Source: Archilochus colubris | Taxonomy: Eukaryota > Chordata > Aves > Apodiformes > Trochilidae | Length of the DNA: 64,000 nt | Direction: 5' to 3' | Assembly (NCBI GenBank): GCA_023079485.1 | Contig: CM041101.1 | Coordinates: 8,513,501 to 8,577,500 of the forward strand | In this document: piece by piece, positions 11,101 through 22,483 of the stretch | How positions within the stretch are numbered: the stretch's first letter is position 1 | How the letters are laid out: every line of letters starts with the position of its first letter | Made by a program: the position numbers and the translations under genes | Notes under the pieces: model-generated | Databases searched by the model: none | Told to the model about the DNA's origin: nothing | Seen by the model: the letters and a program-made list of their open reading frames with translations, nothing else

Positions 11101-14100
11101 CCAATCTGTCATCTCCACAAAGCTAAATTCAGAAGGTATTTTTTCAGTTACCTCAGCAATTCTAATTTTGAGTTGCAATATTAGTGTTTATAATGAGTGT
11201 GTACATCAGGCCTTGCCATCACTCTGTGAGCCTTCAGCAGGAAGATGAGTTACAGAGGTTCAGAAGTCATTTTGGTTTAGGAGTTAAATCCAGGGATTCA
11301 GAACATTGAGGACTTTGAATTAACCAGACTGCCTTTTGGACATGCATGGCCTGAACCCTCAGGCATGCTTGCATTTATTGCACTGCCATAAACAAGGATA
11401 ACTGAAGGGCTGGCCATGACTGGAGCTCTTCCCAAACCTGCAATATTCCCTACCAAAATAAAAGCAGAACTGCCAGTACAGTGTCCTGACTATTGCAATG
11501 TGTAGAATAAGGGTCTGTGACAGGAAATAAGTGATGAGTGAATGCAGTGAAGCTGTCTGAATACAGACCAAGGAAGCTTCACTGGGAACACTCTGCCATC
11601 ATCCTCCTGGCTCTTAAGTCTTGATGACAAGAATGTCTCGGGTGTCTTCTGTATCTCTGTGTGTGAGCAGAGAACAGTTCTTTTCAGTACCCAGGTCCTT
11701 AAATCACTTGAACTCTAATTAAAAAATTAAAAATCAACCTTTACATTACATCCAGAAGGGCAGAGGAAGGAAGCACATTCCCATGACTGGTGTAGCATGG
11801 TGTTCTCTCTGCTGGACTTACAAGCAAGGAGGCCCCAGTTTGGCCATCAGTAACTCACTAGAAAGCATTCTAGCAGAACTGCTGTGGGGTTTTAGTACCC
11901 AATGATTATGAATTGGAGGTGTAAGAGGTTGCTTTCCTTACTCTATAAGCAAGTTGCTTTTTTTACAGCAATCAAAAGCTAACTGCCAAAGTCTAATTTA
12001 CCTGTTCAGTTTGCTGTCACATTGTAAAGGTCTTGAGGATGTGATTTACATCTACTGAAATGTCCAGGACAAATTTGATCCCATAAATATTCTATTATAA
12101 ACATGTACATTCTAAGATGACTGCTCAAGACATGGGCCCAAGTGTATTCTGAACAGAATATGGTTTTTTAGCACATCTGTTGTGATAGGCATGAGACCAT
12201 GGAAGTGTTGCTGTAATGGTCAGTGGCATCAAGTAGCATGGTACTAATTTCTGCTTTGTAAATCTAATAGGAGCTTCACATAACACCTGCTCTTAAGTTC
12301 CTTGTCCCTTAACTGTAGGGCAGAAATCTTTAGGAGATGGCAGTGACAATAAATCAGTACTTACCAATGTATTCCATTTCCTGCTTTTATTTCTTTGAAT
12401 TCAGTGAAGCATTCTGAAATCCCAACATCCTGAGATGTTCCCACCTTTCTGTAGGCAGCTCTCTTGCTGTAAGCAACCCTGACTGCTCTGTATCCCCAGG
12501 TGCTGATTGGGCATATCTTAAAGAAAATGAACAAACAGACATTTCCAGAACACTGCAGCTTGTGTAAGGAGATCCTGCCATTCACTGACCGCAAGCAGGC
12601 AGTCTGCTCCAATGGACACATTTGGCTCAGGTAATTGGCTCTTCAAAAGAGTTTTTGCCCTTCTCTGGATAATTTAAACATACTTAAATAGGTAACCTGA
12701 AACACTCTATAGTGTTGGAGTAAAAAGTCATGAAGCATGTTACCCATGCTGCAGTCAGCTGCAGTTTTTCCTGGCTGTTATCTGTCCCCTTCCATGAGTG
12801 AGATGGAGGGCACAGCAGACTGGATTTGGTTCTCTTATCAGTACACTTTTTCAAAATAAAATGCTTTTGATTGTTTAATTTTTTTTCTTCAAACAGGGGA
12901 AATGGGGGCAGGGAGAAAGTAGGAAAGAGAAAATCAAGCACAAGTTGTCCCTTGGAACAGCACATGAAGGAATGTTTCCACTTTTGAAAACAAAATTTTA
13001 ACAGAAAATTATTTCCAGCAGCCACATTGAGATGTCAGACAAGTTCTGGAACATCTAGAAAAGGAAATTTTCCAACATACATGTATTTGGTACATTGGGA
13101 TTGTCCCTTGTGCAAGTAGCCTGTCACAAAGAAAAACCTTTGCCTAACATACTGTCTACTGCTTTGGCTTAATAGTCATTGCCTTAAAAGACATCATGGT
13201 TCTTCCCCAGTGCTGTAACCTTCAAGCATTACACCTCTTCTGCTGGATGTTAAAACAAGAACCCCCCAAGCCTTTTGCTAAAATGAATTGTCCTTTCACA
13301 GGTGCTTTCTAACCTACCAGTCCTGTCAGAGCTTGGTGTACAGGAGGTGTTTGCTTCATGACAGTATTGCAAGGCACCCAACCCCAGAAGGTAAACTTCC
13401 TGTGGCCAAAAGGGGCACGTTTAGGTATTCTTCAGTTTTATCTGCAAAATGACTTGAACTGGTTTCACTGACTTGTCTCTTTTAGGCAGTTATCGTGTGA
13501 TGTGCCAGTGTGCATTTCATGGTGTCATGGTTTTGTCCATAAATTAGTGGTATAGATTGATTACAAAATTAACTACAAATACAATTGATAGACTTTAATG
13601 AGAGCCAGGTAAACACCACTTGTGCTGGAGTGCTACAACAATTAGGTTATATTCCAGCTAATTATATCAGCATCCACTTCCAATCCACCCTCCACCTGAG
13701 GGGTCTTTTACCTTCTATTTCAGTGTAAGCTGTATTGATCCAGCACAGGTGAAGGAACAATTGGTACCTTGCTGGCTTGAGTCCTAAACCTGCCCTAAGT
13801 AGAGGTAAATTGGCAAATGAGGTAAATGAGGTAAACCTCATTCAGAGGTCTGAGCAAGGACAAGCTGGGCAAGAAAATTGCTTCTTTCCCAACTGATCCA
13901 CTTAAAAAATTCATGAAATATTCCCACAGTTTTTCCTAAAATGTAGGTGATACTTTTCCTTTCTCTGGATATGTAGGTGTTCCAGTCAGCACTAAGGATT
14001 AACTGCAGAACTTAAACCTCTGTAGAGAGAGACTGTAAACTTAATTTCCTTACACTGCAGAGTGAGAAAGAAACAGGAACCAAGGACTGCATTACACAAA

Positions 14101-14466
14101 GGATCTCATTTCAGTTGAGAAAATGAGAACACCACATCTGTGGCATGGTGATCCTTTAAAATTTTTTCCTGTATGTGATGACATAGTGTGGGCTGATTGA
14201 CCTTAATTTTGTTCCCTACTGACTGGGATTTAAACTGGCATTACTTGAAATTTCAAGACAGAAATGGAGTTGGATTCCTCTGAACTCTGTTAATCTTCCA
14301 CAGTGAATACATACAAACTGTTTCAGGGTCACTCATCTCAGGTGTCATTCCTGTGTTCATCTCTCCCTCCAGCTTTTAAATACTTCTTTTTTTATTTGCA
14401 GATCCTGAATGGATCAAGAGGTTGTTGCAAGGACCTTGCACCTTCTGTGATTCTCCCGTGTTCTAG
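7815..14466 (+). CDS. GTF3C4: GTF3C4 (TFIIIC 90 kDa subunit), complete
   Basis: Subunit of TFIIIC, which binds internal promoters of tRNA and related genes and recruits TFIIIB and RNA polymerase III in the nucleus. The human protein has also been reported to have histone acetyltransferase activity. Five exons (7815-8147, 8930-10750, 12500-12630, 13302-13390, 14402-14466) join in phase to 812 residues, against 822 in human, and end CDSPVF-stop as in human. The N-terminal two-thirds is the TFIIIC-delta beta-propeller region. An acidic linker at roughly residues 590-640 is the least conserved part. The C-terminus is the zf-TFIIIC domain, with C737/C740, C754/H758, C763, C770, C778/H781 and C804/C807 as visible potential metal ligands. 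The first about 30 residues differ from human. The start is fixed by the only upstream in-frame ATG after the CpG-rich leader. Confidence 0.98.
8930..10750 (+). CDS. GTF3C4: GTF3C4 exon 2 (large central exon)
   Basis: 1821 nt, residues 112-718, acceptor TCTCTCCTAG and donor GCACGA/GTAAGT. It encodes most of the protein in one exon, with long identical runs to human (for example MLDRVFNPEGK, GCDANGRCLLAALTMDNRL, HSHVTGLHSLPIVSMT in near form). If the following intron were retained, the frame would run 24 more residues to a stop ending at 10825. Confidence 0.98.
10751..12499 (+). other. GTF3C4: GTF3C4 intron 2
   Basis: 1.75 kb intron. No RNA gene, repeat family or open frame with homology is recognised. 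The other introns (8148-8929, 12631-13301, 13391-14401) are likewise without recognisable content. Confidence 0.75.
12500..12630 (+). CDS. GTF3C4: GTF3C4 exon 3 (start of zf-TFIIIC)
   Basis: 131 nt, acceptor TATCCCCAG and donor GCTCAG/GTAATT. It encodes VLIGHILKKMNKQTF, then HCSLCKE and AVCSNGHIWL, giving C737, C740, C754 and H758 of the zinc-binding domain. Residue R762 is split by the intron. Confidence 0.97.
13302..13390 (+). CDS. GTF3C4: GTF3C4 exon 4
   Basis: 89 nt, acceptor CTTTCACAG and donor CAGAAG/GTAAAC. It encodes CFLTYQSCQSLVYRRCLLHD then SIARHPTPE, matching the human segment closely and carrying C763, C770, C778 and H781. Confidence 0.97.
14402..14466 (+). CDS. GTF3C4: GTF3C4 exon 5 with stop codon
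   Basis: 65 nt, acceptor TTTATTTGCAG. It encodes PEWIKRLLQGPCTFCDSPVF and the stop TAG at 14464-14466. The CTFC pair (C804, C807) completes the zinc-binding domain, and the C-terminus SPVF is the same as human. Confidence 0.97.
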
Positions 14467-17400
14467 AGAAAAGCTGTGTAAAGGTTCAAAGTGTTTTCTC
14501 TACTGCATAAGCTCCCTTTGGTCTCAGAGGACACAGAGCACAGGAATTCAGACTTCACTGGAAGGGGAAGACATTGTCCATGGCTCTGTAAACAGAACAT
14601 CAGATGTTCTGGAAACTCCTTGAGTCCAGAGCCTGTTCTTGGCTCCAGAAACAGAAGTACACCTGGAAAAACAAGTTTCTAAAGCCATTTGTAAATGCAT
14701 CCCATCAAAGCATCAGCAGCAGGACACATTTCCTTTTGCTGCAGAGGAACTGAAGTCTTAAGCAGCTTGTGTGAACTCTGCCCCACAACTCTGTAGTCTC
14801 CCAAAAGCTGGGATAGGAACAGTGGAGCTGCCTCTGAATGGCCTTGGTGGGGAGAGAAGGCTTCAGCTTGTAGTGCTCCTGGTTGCTTTTTAACAAGCAC
14901 TGGCACTTGCTGCAGAATATTAAACTATCAAAAGAATTTGTGGTTCCAATTTCTTGCAGAGTGAAGCATTTGCCACATGAAAGAAACTGTTGTGTTAGTT
15001 CAGCTCAGTCTAGAGGAATAACTGCCTCTTCTCTGTTACAGCAATCAGAAGGGTGATATTGGCTGCCTGGGTCAAATATCAGTAAGAATAATTTTTAAAT
15101 GTAATAATTGTTAAACAAATAGCAATTAGTTTAAACACTAATATATAAACAATTTTCAATGCTCTCAAGTCTTTTGGCCCCCTTATTCTGAACTAAGTTC
15201 TGACCACTTCCTTGCTTTGACCAGTGTCTATGCCTTTTGTTTCACTTAACCCTCTACCAATAGAAATCATCTCTTCCAGTCACCAAAAACATCACTAATT
15301 TTCCTTATTTTCCATTGAATTGAGAGTCACCCTCATACAAGACAAGACAAGACGAGTTCTACAGTAGTTTGAAACACAGTAATCACTCCCAGCTGACAGT
15401 TTCTCTTTTCTTTATAATGCAGTAAAAACAAAAACCCAAACAGCACCATGGCTGAAGTGTTTTAGGGAAAGTTTCCACAGGTGGTCACAGAGTTTGGTGA
15501 GGCTCTTCTTGTATAAGCCTGGGTTCCTCATCAAGAGATTGATAAATACCCCAGTGATGTAGCATGTCTGCTCCCAGAAATTTATTCTGTCTTCTAATTG
15601 TCCTGTCAGAAACCCCCACATCTTTCTCTCCTTGGCATCTGGTTCCTAGGGGGAGCAGGAGAATCCTCAACTTCCTAAGCAGTGTTAGAGCAGTAATACC
15701 TCCCAAATGTGTATGGTTATTTGGTACAGTTTGTTTTGTTAACTTAAATCCATATTGTCAGATAACCCAAAGTTAATGTATTTACATTCTTTGGTGGTCT
15801 GGACACTCAGCTGTGTTTGCCCTGTTTGTGGTTTCTGCCACTGCTAATTGTATGTGGAGTCCTTGACAGCTATTGCAGAAATCAAGCAGTTGTCCTGGCA
15901 GTATCAGTTTCCACCAGTGAGTGTGTGGATTGGTGCTCAAGTTCCCTTGTCTCAATACTATGCAGATTTTCTTAGCGTTCCTTCACCTTTAGGAGGAGCA
16001 ATTTTTTTTCAATTAACATGAAAAAAAAAACCCCAAAAAACAGCTGTCCTGAACTACTCAGTGTTTCATGCATTAATCATGACTGTGCTTTGACTGAGAA
16101 TAATATCAATATGGTAGCCTAGAGCAGCAGAAGCACATTCATCTGTAAAATAATTAGCCTTGTTTGTAAATACCCTTGGAAGTGATACCGTAACTGTATT
16201 AAAGAAATGTTTAGTTTTTTATTGCTGTGCATTGAAAATTGAAATTACTTCAGTGTGTCTGCAACAAGAGAAAATGCAGCTCATGATAGCAGCCAGTAAA
16301 CCAAGGAGTAACCTCAGTGCCCAAGGTGTGTGGAGTTTGGGGCCAGGTGCTGTCCCTGGGCATTTATCTTGTTCCCAGTGGGGATGGGCTGTGGGGGGAG
16401 CAGAACAGCAGTTCCTTATGCAGCTTGAACAGTTAATTTACATGGGTAATAAAACCATGGAAGCTGCAAGTCCTTGTCCAGACAGCCCTGAGCAGTTAAG
16501 CAGTAAGAGTTCCAGAAATTCTCCTGACTATGGAAAGTGTCAGAGAGCTCTCCAGAACTCTGTGTCAAGACTTAAAAACTGAAAGAATGTTTCCTTGACA
16601 CTGGCTTAGGAGCCTTAACAATATCCTGATCTGCTGCAATGTGAGGTCAGGGTGGATCATGTCACATATTTGACCCAGATCACCTGTTAGATGACTGGTG
16701 ATCACTTCCAGCACTTCCCTTGGATTTCCCTGGATTGAGTTTTTAATGCCTTAGACATGTAACACCTCACATGAACATTGCATTAATGTTTATTTTCCTT
16801 GTCTTTCAAGGCAGTAGATACTCAGTATACCATTGCTAGTTTAATTACCCTGATTTATGGCTGCTGGGAGAATGAAATGTTAAAGTCAATGATGTCAGCC
16901 AGTCCAGATCCTTAAGCACAGAGCAATTCACAACAGGTAAAAAAAAAAATCACAATACCTCTTTCTTTGCTTTTTTAAACTATCACTAGTCTCTAAGAGA
17001 GTATTTTTAACTCGAGTAGGCTTGAATGCAGCACACCTCAGGCCATGAGCATTTAACCTTTGATTTAACCTCTTACTGGGTTTTTCTGCCCAGTGAGCAG
17101 CTGAGAATTCCTCAGGAAAACTTCTCCCTGTCTTGGACTCGTGGCTTGGGAACGTGGAGGTCAGTCCCATTCCCAAGGGAGCACTATAACAGCACCCTGG
17201 CTTGTGCTCTGAGTTCTGCAAAGTATCTCAAACCAGTGAATGGGTAAAGTTTCTCCTCAGCTGCCTCCCCACTGGGTGGGAAACACTGTGGCTGCTCATG
17301 GTACCCCATCCCCAGAGGAAGAATAACACTCCTAAAGAGACTGAGCTGGTTTTGATGCACTGCTGCTTTTCTTTGTTTTGTTTTTAAAGGATTGTTGTAC

Positions 17401-18235
17401 TTGCTCTTGGGAATTGGAGCCAGAGATGCTGTGCTGTGTGTCCCAGAGCTAAGGTGTCACTGCCCTTGATAAATCCCTTCTGATGGCACTGCAGGTTTGT
17501 TACTGGGCTAATAACAAGAGTTTATCCCTCCTCCACTGAAGAAATCCAGGCTCCTCTGAATTCTATGGACTAGCAAAACAGCTCTGGACTGTAGAGCTTC
17601 TCAGGGCCAATTTTGGAGGTAAGGTGAAGTTTTGGGGTCATGAGGATTCTGTCATGGGTCTCAGAACTGCACCTCCTGCTCTGGAAGTGGTGACAGAGAA
17701 TTTAGCACTGCCTTTTACCTTCATTCAGCTGGGGGTTGGTGGGGACTTCATAGTGCAATCACCATTCCCTTTATGTCCCCTCATCCTTTGAATCCTACTG
17801 GATATTTCTAGCAAGGAAATATGGTTGCAAGCACATACATACAGGCAATATGTTTCCCTTATTTTCTTAAATTCACCAGCTTTTCCACAGGCTAATGTAT
17901 CATCAGAGATCACAGGCAGCAAAACACCACTTATTCTGTCCTCATTAAGGGTTTCTTGACATAAAAGAACTGAATGCAAACATTTGTAGTCCTAGTTAAA
18001 GGCTAACAAATCACATTTGTGCTGTTATGCCCTAAACTAACATTTACAGGAGACCTGTTTGTACAAGTTTAGGTTCTCAAATGCAGAGCCCTCCCTGCCT
18101 GACATTTGTCAAGCAGTGGGCAGCCCCGCAGCCACAGCTGCTGAGTCTCAGCTGCCATCTCCAGATCCCAACTTGGAGAAACAGAGGAAGAGAGCCCATC
18201 CCTGCTCCTCCAAGGCCTCACCATGGAGCAGGTGT

Positions 18236-18495
18236 GGGTGAATCACAGAGTTTCTGGTTGGAAAAGGCCTTTAAGATCATCCAGTCCACCCATAACCCAA
18301 CTCTACTGCTTCATCCCTGTTCCTGAGCAGCACATCCACTTGTCTGTAAAACAGCTCCAGGGATGGGGATTCCACCACCCCCCCCAGGCAGCCTCTTGCA
18401 GTGTTCAGTTACCCTTTCAGTCAAGTTCCTTCTAATATCCGATCTAGAGCCCTCCCCTGGTGAAATCTGAGACCATTTGATTTCCTCTGATTCTC
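18236..18495 (-). mobile_element. CR1 LINE 3' fragment
   Basis: Reading plus-wise, it begins GAATCACAGAG and continues GGTTGGAAAAGGCCTTTAAGA and CAGGGATGGGGATTCCACCA, then TTCCTTCTAATATC. This is the reverse complement of the CR1 3' region. It is diverged and truncated, and lies in the GTF3C4 3' flank or UTR, antisense to the gene. Confidence 0.9.
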
Positions 18496-19432
18496 CTGAA
18501 GCAACAGATTTATAGTAATTAACTGGGAGAAGGTGTTTATGGGATTCTCAGTAAATAAAGATATACTGCTCAAAAGTAGCTATCAACACCATGTCCATCC
18601 TCACCCCCTTTTGACTCCTAGAAACACACAGATCACTCTGGTGATCACTCCAGACTTCTATCAAGGGTAGGGTTTACCCTCTAACCAGAACTGGTAAAAA
18701 TATCTGTGTAGAGATGCTCAATTACTTAATTTTTTGCACTGATCTTTGGCTGTACTCAGTTCTAACTCCTGCTTTACACTGAGGACATTCCCTGCCCCTT
18801 GGTGTCAGTCGGAATATTCTGTCTCTGGTTCTAACTCAGTTTTTAACACTCTTCACCCAAAAGACCTGCAACTCTGATGCTCTGGGTGCATCTCCCTGCC
18901 TGGTTCTTTCCACTGCTGCTGAGTTGGTACTCAGGGCACTTCCCACCAGCACCTACTCTACAGCTTGGGGCAGAAAGTGGAATAATTGCTGAATCGACCC
19001 AAGTACCTCCAGCACAGGAGGATTCCTGTACCCCTGGAAGCCCACAGCTGGAGTTGCAAAGCCCCACAGCCTCATTTCACTGGGAAGCCAGCCCTGAAAT
19101 GGGAAACCCAAGAGCCACCCAAACAAAACTCTTTAGAAGTTTCATTTAACTGCTCCACCAACCTCATCCATCTTTTGGTGCTACTTTAGTTCTCTTCTGG
19201 GAAACAAGGGTTGCTGACCATGCAGCCACCAGGCTGAACAAAAAAAAACAAATGGAATTTTAATCTGTAGTTTCTGGTTTCTTCCTTTGAGACAGCTCAT
19301 GGGACAGCCTGGCAAAGTTGCTGTGATTATTGGTGCTGTGTGAGTAACACGTTTTGTATATGTGAAGCAAAGCTGGACAGTGTTTTGTATACTGTCACAG
19401 CAGCATTGTAACCCTGCTCCTTTTTTACTCTA

Positions 19433-19438
19433 AATAAA
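19433..19438 (+). terminator. GTF3C4: Polyadenylation signal AATAAA, probably GTF3C4
   Basis: The hexamer sits in CTCTAAATAAAGTATTTG, followed within 20 bases by a TGTCTGTGTTTT element, and is preceded by repeated TGTAT motifs of the kind bound by CFIm. This is the best 3'-end context on the plus strand downstream of the GTF3C4 stop. Confidence 0.55.
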
Positions 19439-19739
19439 GTATTTGTTTCCTAATGTCTGTGTTTTAAGGGACTGAATTCCTGGGAGGGACATTATTTCAT
19501 CCATACAAAACCAGCTCTGTGGAAGGTTTCTGTGCTGGCATCAGCAGCCAAACCTCACGGGGAAAGGTGAGAAACCAGAGGAGGCAGCAGGGGAAATCTT
19601 TCAAAAGCTCCAGGGGGTCCCAGCAGAGCTGGTGCTGGAGGATTGGGTCTCCTGCCTGGGGTCGTTCAAGCATCCTTCCAGCACAGTGCCCTGAAGGATC
19701 CATTATTTGGAGCAGGTGGGCATGAAAGTTTGTGGAGCA

Positions 19740-20220
19740 GTCGGACAAGCTCAGCTCATCTTGTTGCTGCACTACGTAATTAACAGCATAATAAATAGGG
19801 TCTGGCACAGCCTCCAAGCAGCCCTCTCTGCAAAGTGTCTTTGGAAAGCAGAGTGATGAAAGATTTGCATTTCAGGGCTGGGCAAGCTCAACAATAAATA
19901 ACATCTGGTCCCCGCTGTGTTCTTAGCACCTCTTCTTTACCTTGTTTTTCTCATTGCTTTAACATTTGTTTTGCCAGAATAAGATGCTAATAAAATCAAG
20001 TGCAGTCACCAAATTGGTTTTCAAGTGTTGCATTCCAATTATAAAAGCCCAGTTCTTCATTTCCACCCACTGAACCTTTTTGGTATTAACACGCTTTACT
20101 ATGCAAAGTGATGCAGGGGCTGTTTCATTTACAGTAATTAAATGAATGTCAATTGTTTTAGTTGTTTCTGAGGGAGAGTTGTACATGAGTATTAGCATGT
20201 TCTGCTAACCCTTACGTTCT
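19740..20220. promoter_or_regulatory. Candidate conserved non-coding element, intergenic
   Basis: Homeodomain-type TAATTA occurs at 19777-19782 and 20135-20140, with ATTTGCAT-like and ATGCAAAG octamer-like words between. There is no frame of note and no repeat similarity. It lies between the convergent 3' ends of GTF3C4 and AK8. Its appearance resembles developmental enhancers. Conservation was not measured. Confidence 0.4.
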
Positions 20221-20379
20221 GCACTTCAGGCCTGCTGCAAGCCCTTGGGGGTTGACCATTGACCTGAGACTCCATCCCAGCCATGCCACGTGCATCTCAA
20301 TGAGAGCAGCTCTTCTCCTCAGCTTCCATGGAACCAGCAGAGCAGAACTAATATAGCACCCGCATATAGATGAAAGAAT

Positions 20380-20640
20380 GAAGAGGAAAAAGGGCTTTAC
20401 AGCTAAATTAATTAAGCAGATGTACCTGGCTAATTAAAGATGCACTGTCCCCTTTGTACCCGAGCTGAAGTACAAACAGTATTTAAATGCCCTCTCTATC
20501 CATTTCATCCATCAAAATATTTAGTAGGAACACTCAGATGAAGGTGATATTAGCAAGATGAGCTTCCCATGTATTATTAATAGAAGGACTTCCAATTATG
20601 CATGAATGCTACAGCATATCTTTACAGCAATAGCATAAAA
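20380..20640. promoter_or_regulatory. Candidate conserved non-coding element, intergenic
   Basis: TTAATTAA lies at 20408-20415 and TAATTA at 20431-20436. They are followed by an AT-rich block with TATTTAAATG, GTATTATTAATAG and AATTATGCATGAAT. It is separated from the previous candidate by about 160 bp of less structured DNA. Confidence 0.42.
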
Positions 20641-21890
20641 AACAGCTGCCCAAGCAGGTTACCAAACAGCACATTTGTACCAGGTAGGGCTGTTATAAAC
20701 ACCCCTGCCCAGCTCTGCACAAGGGTTGGTTGTTGGGCCCTGGGATGTGGCAGCAGCCTCTGCCTCAGCCTGATCCCAAGAGCTGGAAATTCTCAGACCC
20801 AGAGCAGCAGAGGACTCTGTGTTGCTGGTACCAGAGAATTATTTGGCTTACATTTCAAATCCATATATTTTAATATTTTTTAAGTCCAATTCCCATTCAG
20901 TAAACTCCCCAAAGGTATTGAATATTCTGACCTTAAAGTTTCCTAGAATAACACAATATCCCCATTGCTATCTGGACAGCCAAGGTTTTCCAGCCTGAAT
21001 TTACTCTACAGGTGTTAGGAGGTTTGGCATGGCCAGCACTGCACACAGACACACACCAACAAAGACACACAAACTATTTACAGCAACAGGATCAAGTCCC
21101 CTAAACCCAAAAGGCTCCTGGAGGCCTCTCTGAAAGGAGGGAGCATGTTCCTCCTGCAGCTGCCCAGACCTGGTGGGGTTCAGGAGAAAGTAGAAACTTC
21201 CTCCCACCCCTTGGCAAAGGGGAATTCACACTCACAGACACAGGGAAAATAAAGGGAGATGGAGGCATCAAACTCAGTGCTCCTCAAAACCACAGCACAT
21301 CCCACCCCTTCCTCAGAAGCACTAAGGATCTGTATTCCCATAGCCCCAGCCTGAGCTTGCTAACAGAGTTCTGCACTTTTCATCAAGGATTTACCAGTAA
21401 ATAAAAGCTTACCTGAGCATTTGCTGCAGCCAGAGCAAAAAAGGCTGAGCAGGAACCTGCCCATCGCCAGCTCAGCCAGGGCAGGGCCAGGCTGGGAGCC
21501 TTTCCAAGGCAGTCAAGTAACCACAGCTCCTTCTGTCCTTAATTGCATTCTGAAAGTGATGAGTCTGCTGCCAGCTGCTTTGGGTATCTCTTTTTCTTTG
21601 GAAATCTTTCCCAGCTGTTCAGAGCCTATGCACCTGGATGTGGGGTTGGGCTGCAGACCAGGGGGATGGGGATGGATGCTGCAGCTCCAGAGCCCTTTGG
21701 CAGAACTTAACAAGGTAGTAAAAAAACCTCTGCACCCCCAAACCACTGCAGTTGCCTTTGCAGAAAGAGCACTGCAGAGCTGCAAGCTTCATTTTCCTGT
21801 TTGGTTTTGTGTTTGCTTGCAGCAGAGTGTGCCAGTGAGGTGGGTGGGTATGGCTGGGGAGTTTTGGTGAAAAGCAGTGGAATTCAGACA
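20641..21890. other. Intergenic spacer between GTF3C4 and AK8
   Basis: Moderately GC-rich DNA without a coding frame supported by homology, RNA gene or recognisable repeat. It is downstream of both convergent genes. Confidence 0.6.
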
Positions 21891-21911
21891 CAACCACAAC
21901 TAATAAATAGC

Positions 21912-21917
21912 TTTAAT
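21912..21917 (-). terminator. AK8: Polyadenylation signal ATTAAA, probably AK8
   Basis: On the minus strand ATTAAA is followed by a GTTGTGGTTGTGTCTG element within 20 bases, a good cleavage context about 320 bp past the AK8 stop. It implies a 3' UTR of about 340 nt ending near 21890. Confidence 0.5.
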
Positions 21918-22236
21918 GCTCCAAATTGGCTTTGTGGGTATTATACAGTTGAGACAAAGCTACTACACACTGAACCACAGAATCAGTAAGAGAGGAGAAT
22001 TAAACAGGAACTTCCCTACTCACAGTGTTTCATACCTTGGATCACAAAAACAAAAGCTGAAAATATGTCCCTTAAAGCACAATTCCTGACTCTGAGCACT
22101 TCACTCTGCCTTGGTGAGCTTCACATTTAACACAGCTTGGCTGATTTCCTCTTCACTTGTGCCACTGCACTGACCAGACTGCAAACATTACAGAGAAAAG
22201 TTGAAAATCAAATGTTTCAGAGATCTTCCTTAGTAA

Positions 22237-22483
22237 TTACAAACTTGTAACATTTTTTAATGGAATGGGCTTAATGATACAGCTTTCTATAAACTCAAAG
22301 ACAACGTGAGGGTCTTGGTCAGCGTTGACATAAAAGGCATCTTCATAAAAACCCTCCAGTTCCTTGGCATGCCTGTAATAGGCTTCCACACGCTTCTCCA
22401 CGTTTTCTTCTGTGTCCCTTGGGTTCTGCCTGAGTCGGGCCTGGATCTCTGGGGTGGGTGCTGGTCTGAACGTAGTGTGGTAC
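22237..22483 (-). CDS. AK8: AK8 last coding exon with stop
   Basis: 247 nt, acceptor CTCCTCTCCAG. It encodes [36 protein letters not shown] and [19 protein letters not shown], with stop TAA at 22239-22237. The C-terminus runs five residues past the human KKIP end (KNVTSL against KKIP). Confidence 0.95.

Larger units (their letters stand above)
14467..19460 (+). other. GTF3C4: Probable long 3' UTR of GTF3C4
   Basis: No coding frame with homology follows the stop for 5 kb. The first strong polyadenylation context is AATAAA at 19433-19438 with upstream TGTATA elements and a downstream GT-rich run, which suggests a transcript end near 19455. A weaker ATTAAA near 14919 could give a short form. 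A CR1 fragment is embedded at 18236-18495. The whole span as UTR is an inference; transcript data would decide it. Confidence 0.45.

Noticed and set aside
14303..14623. 106-codon plus-strand frame overlapping the last GTF3C4 exon
   Set aside because: It uses a different frame from the in-phase exon that ends CDSPVF-stop.
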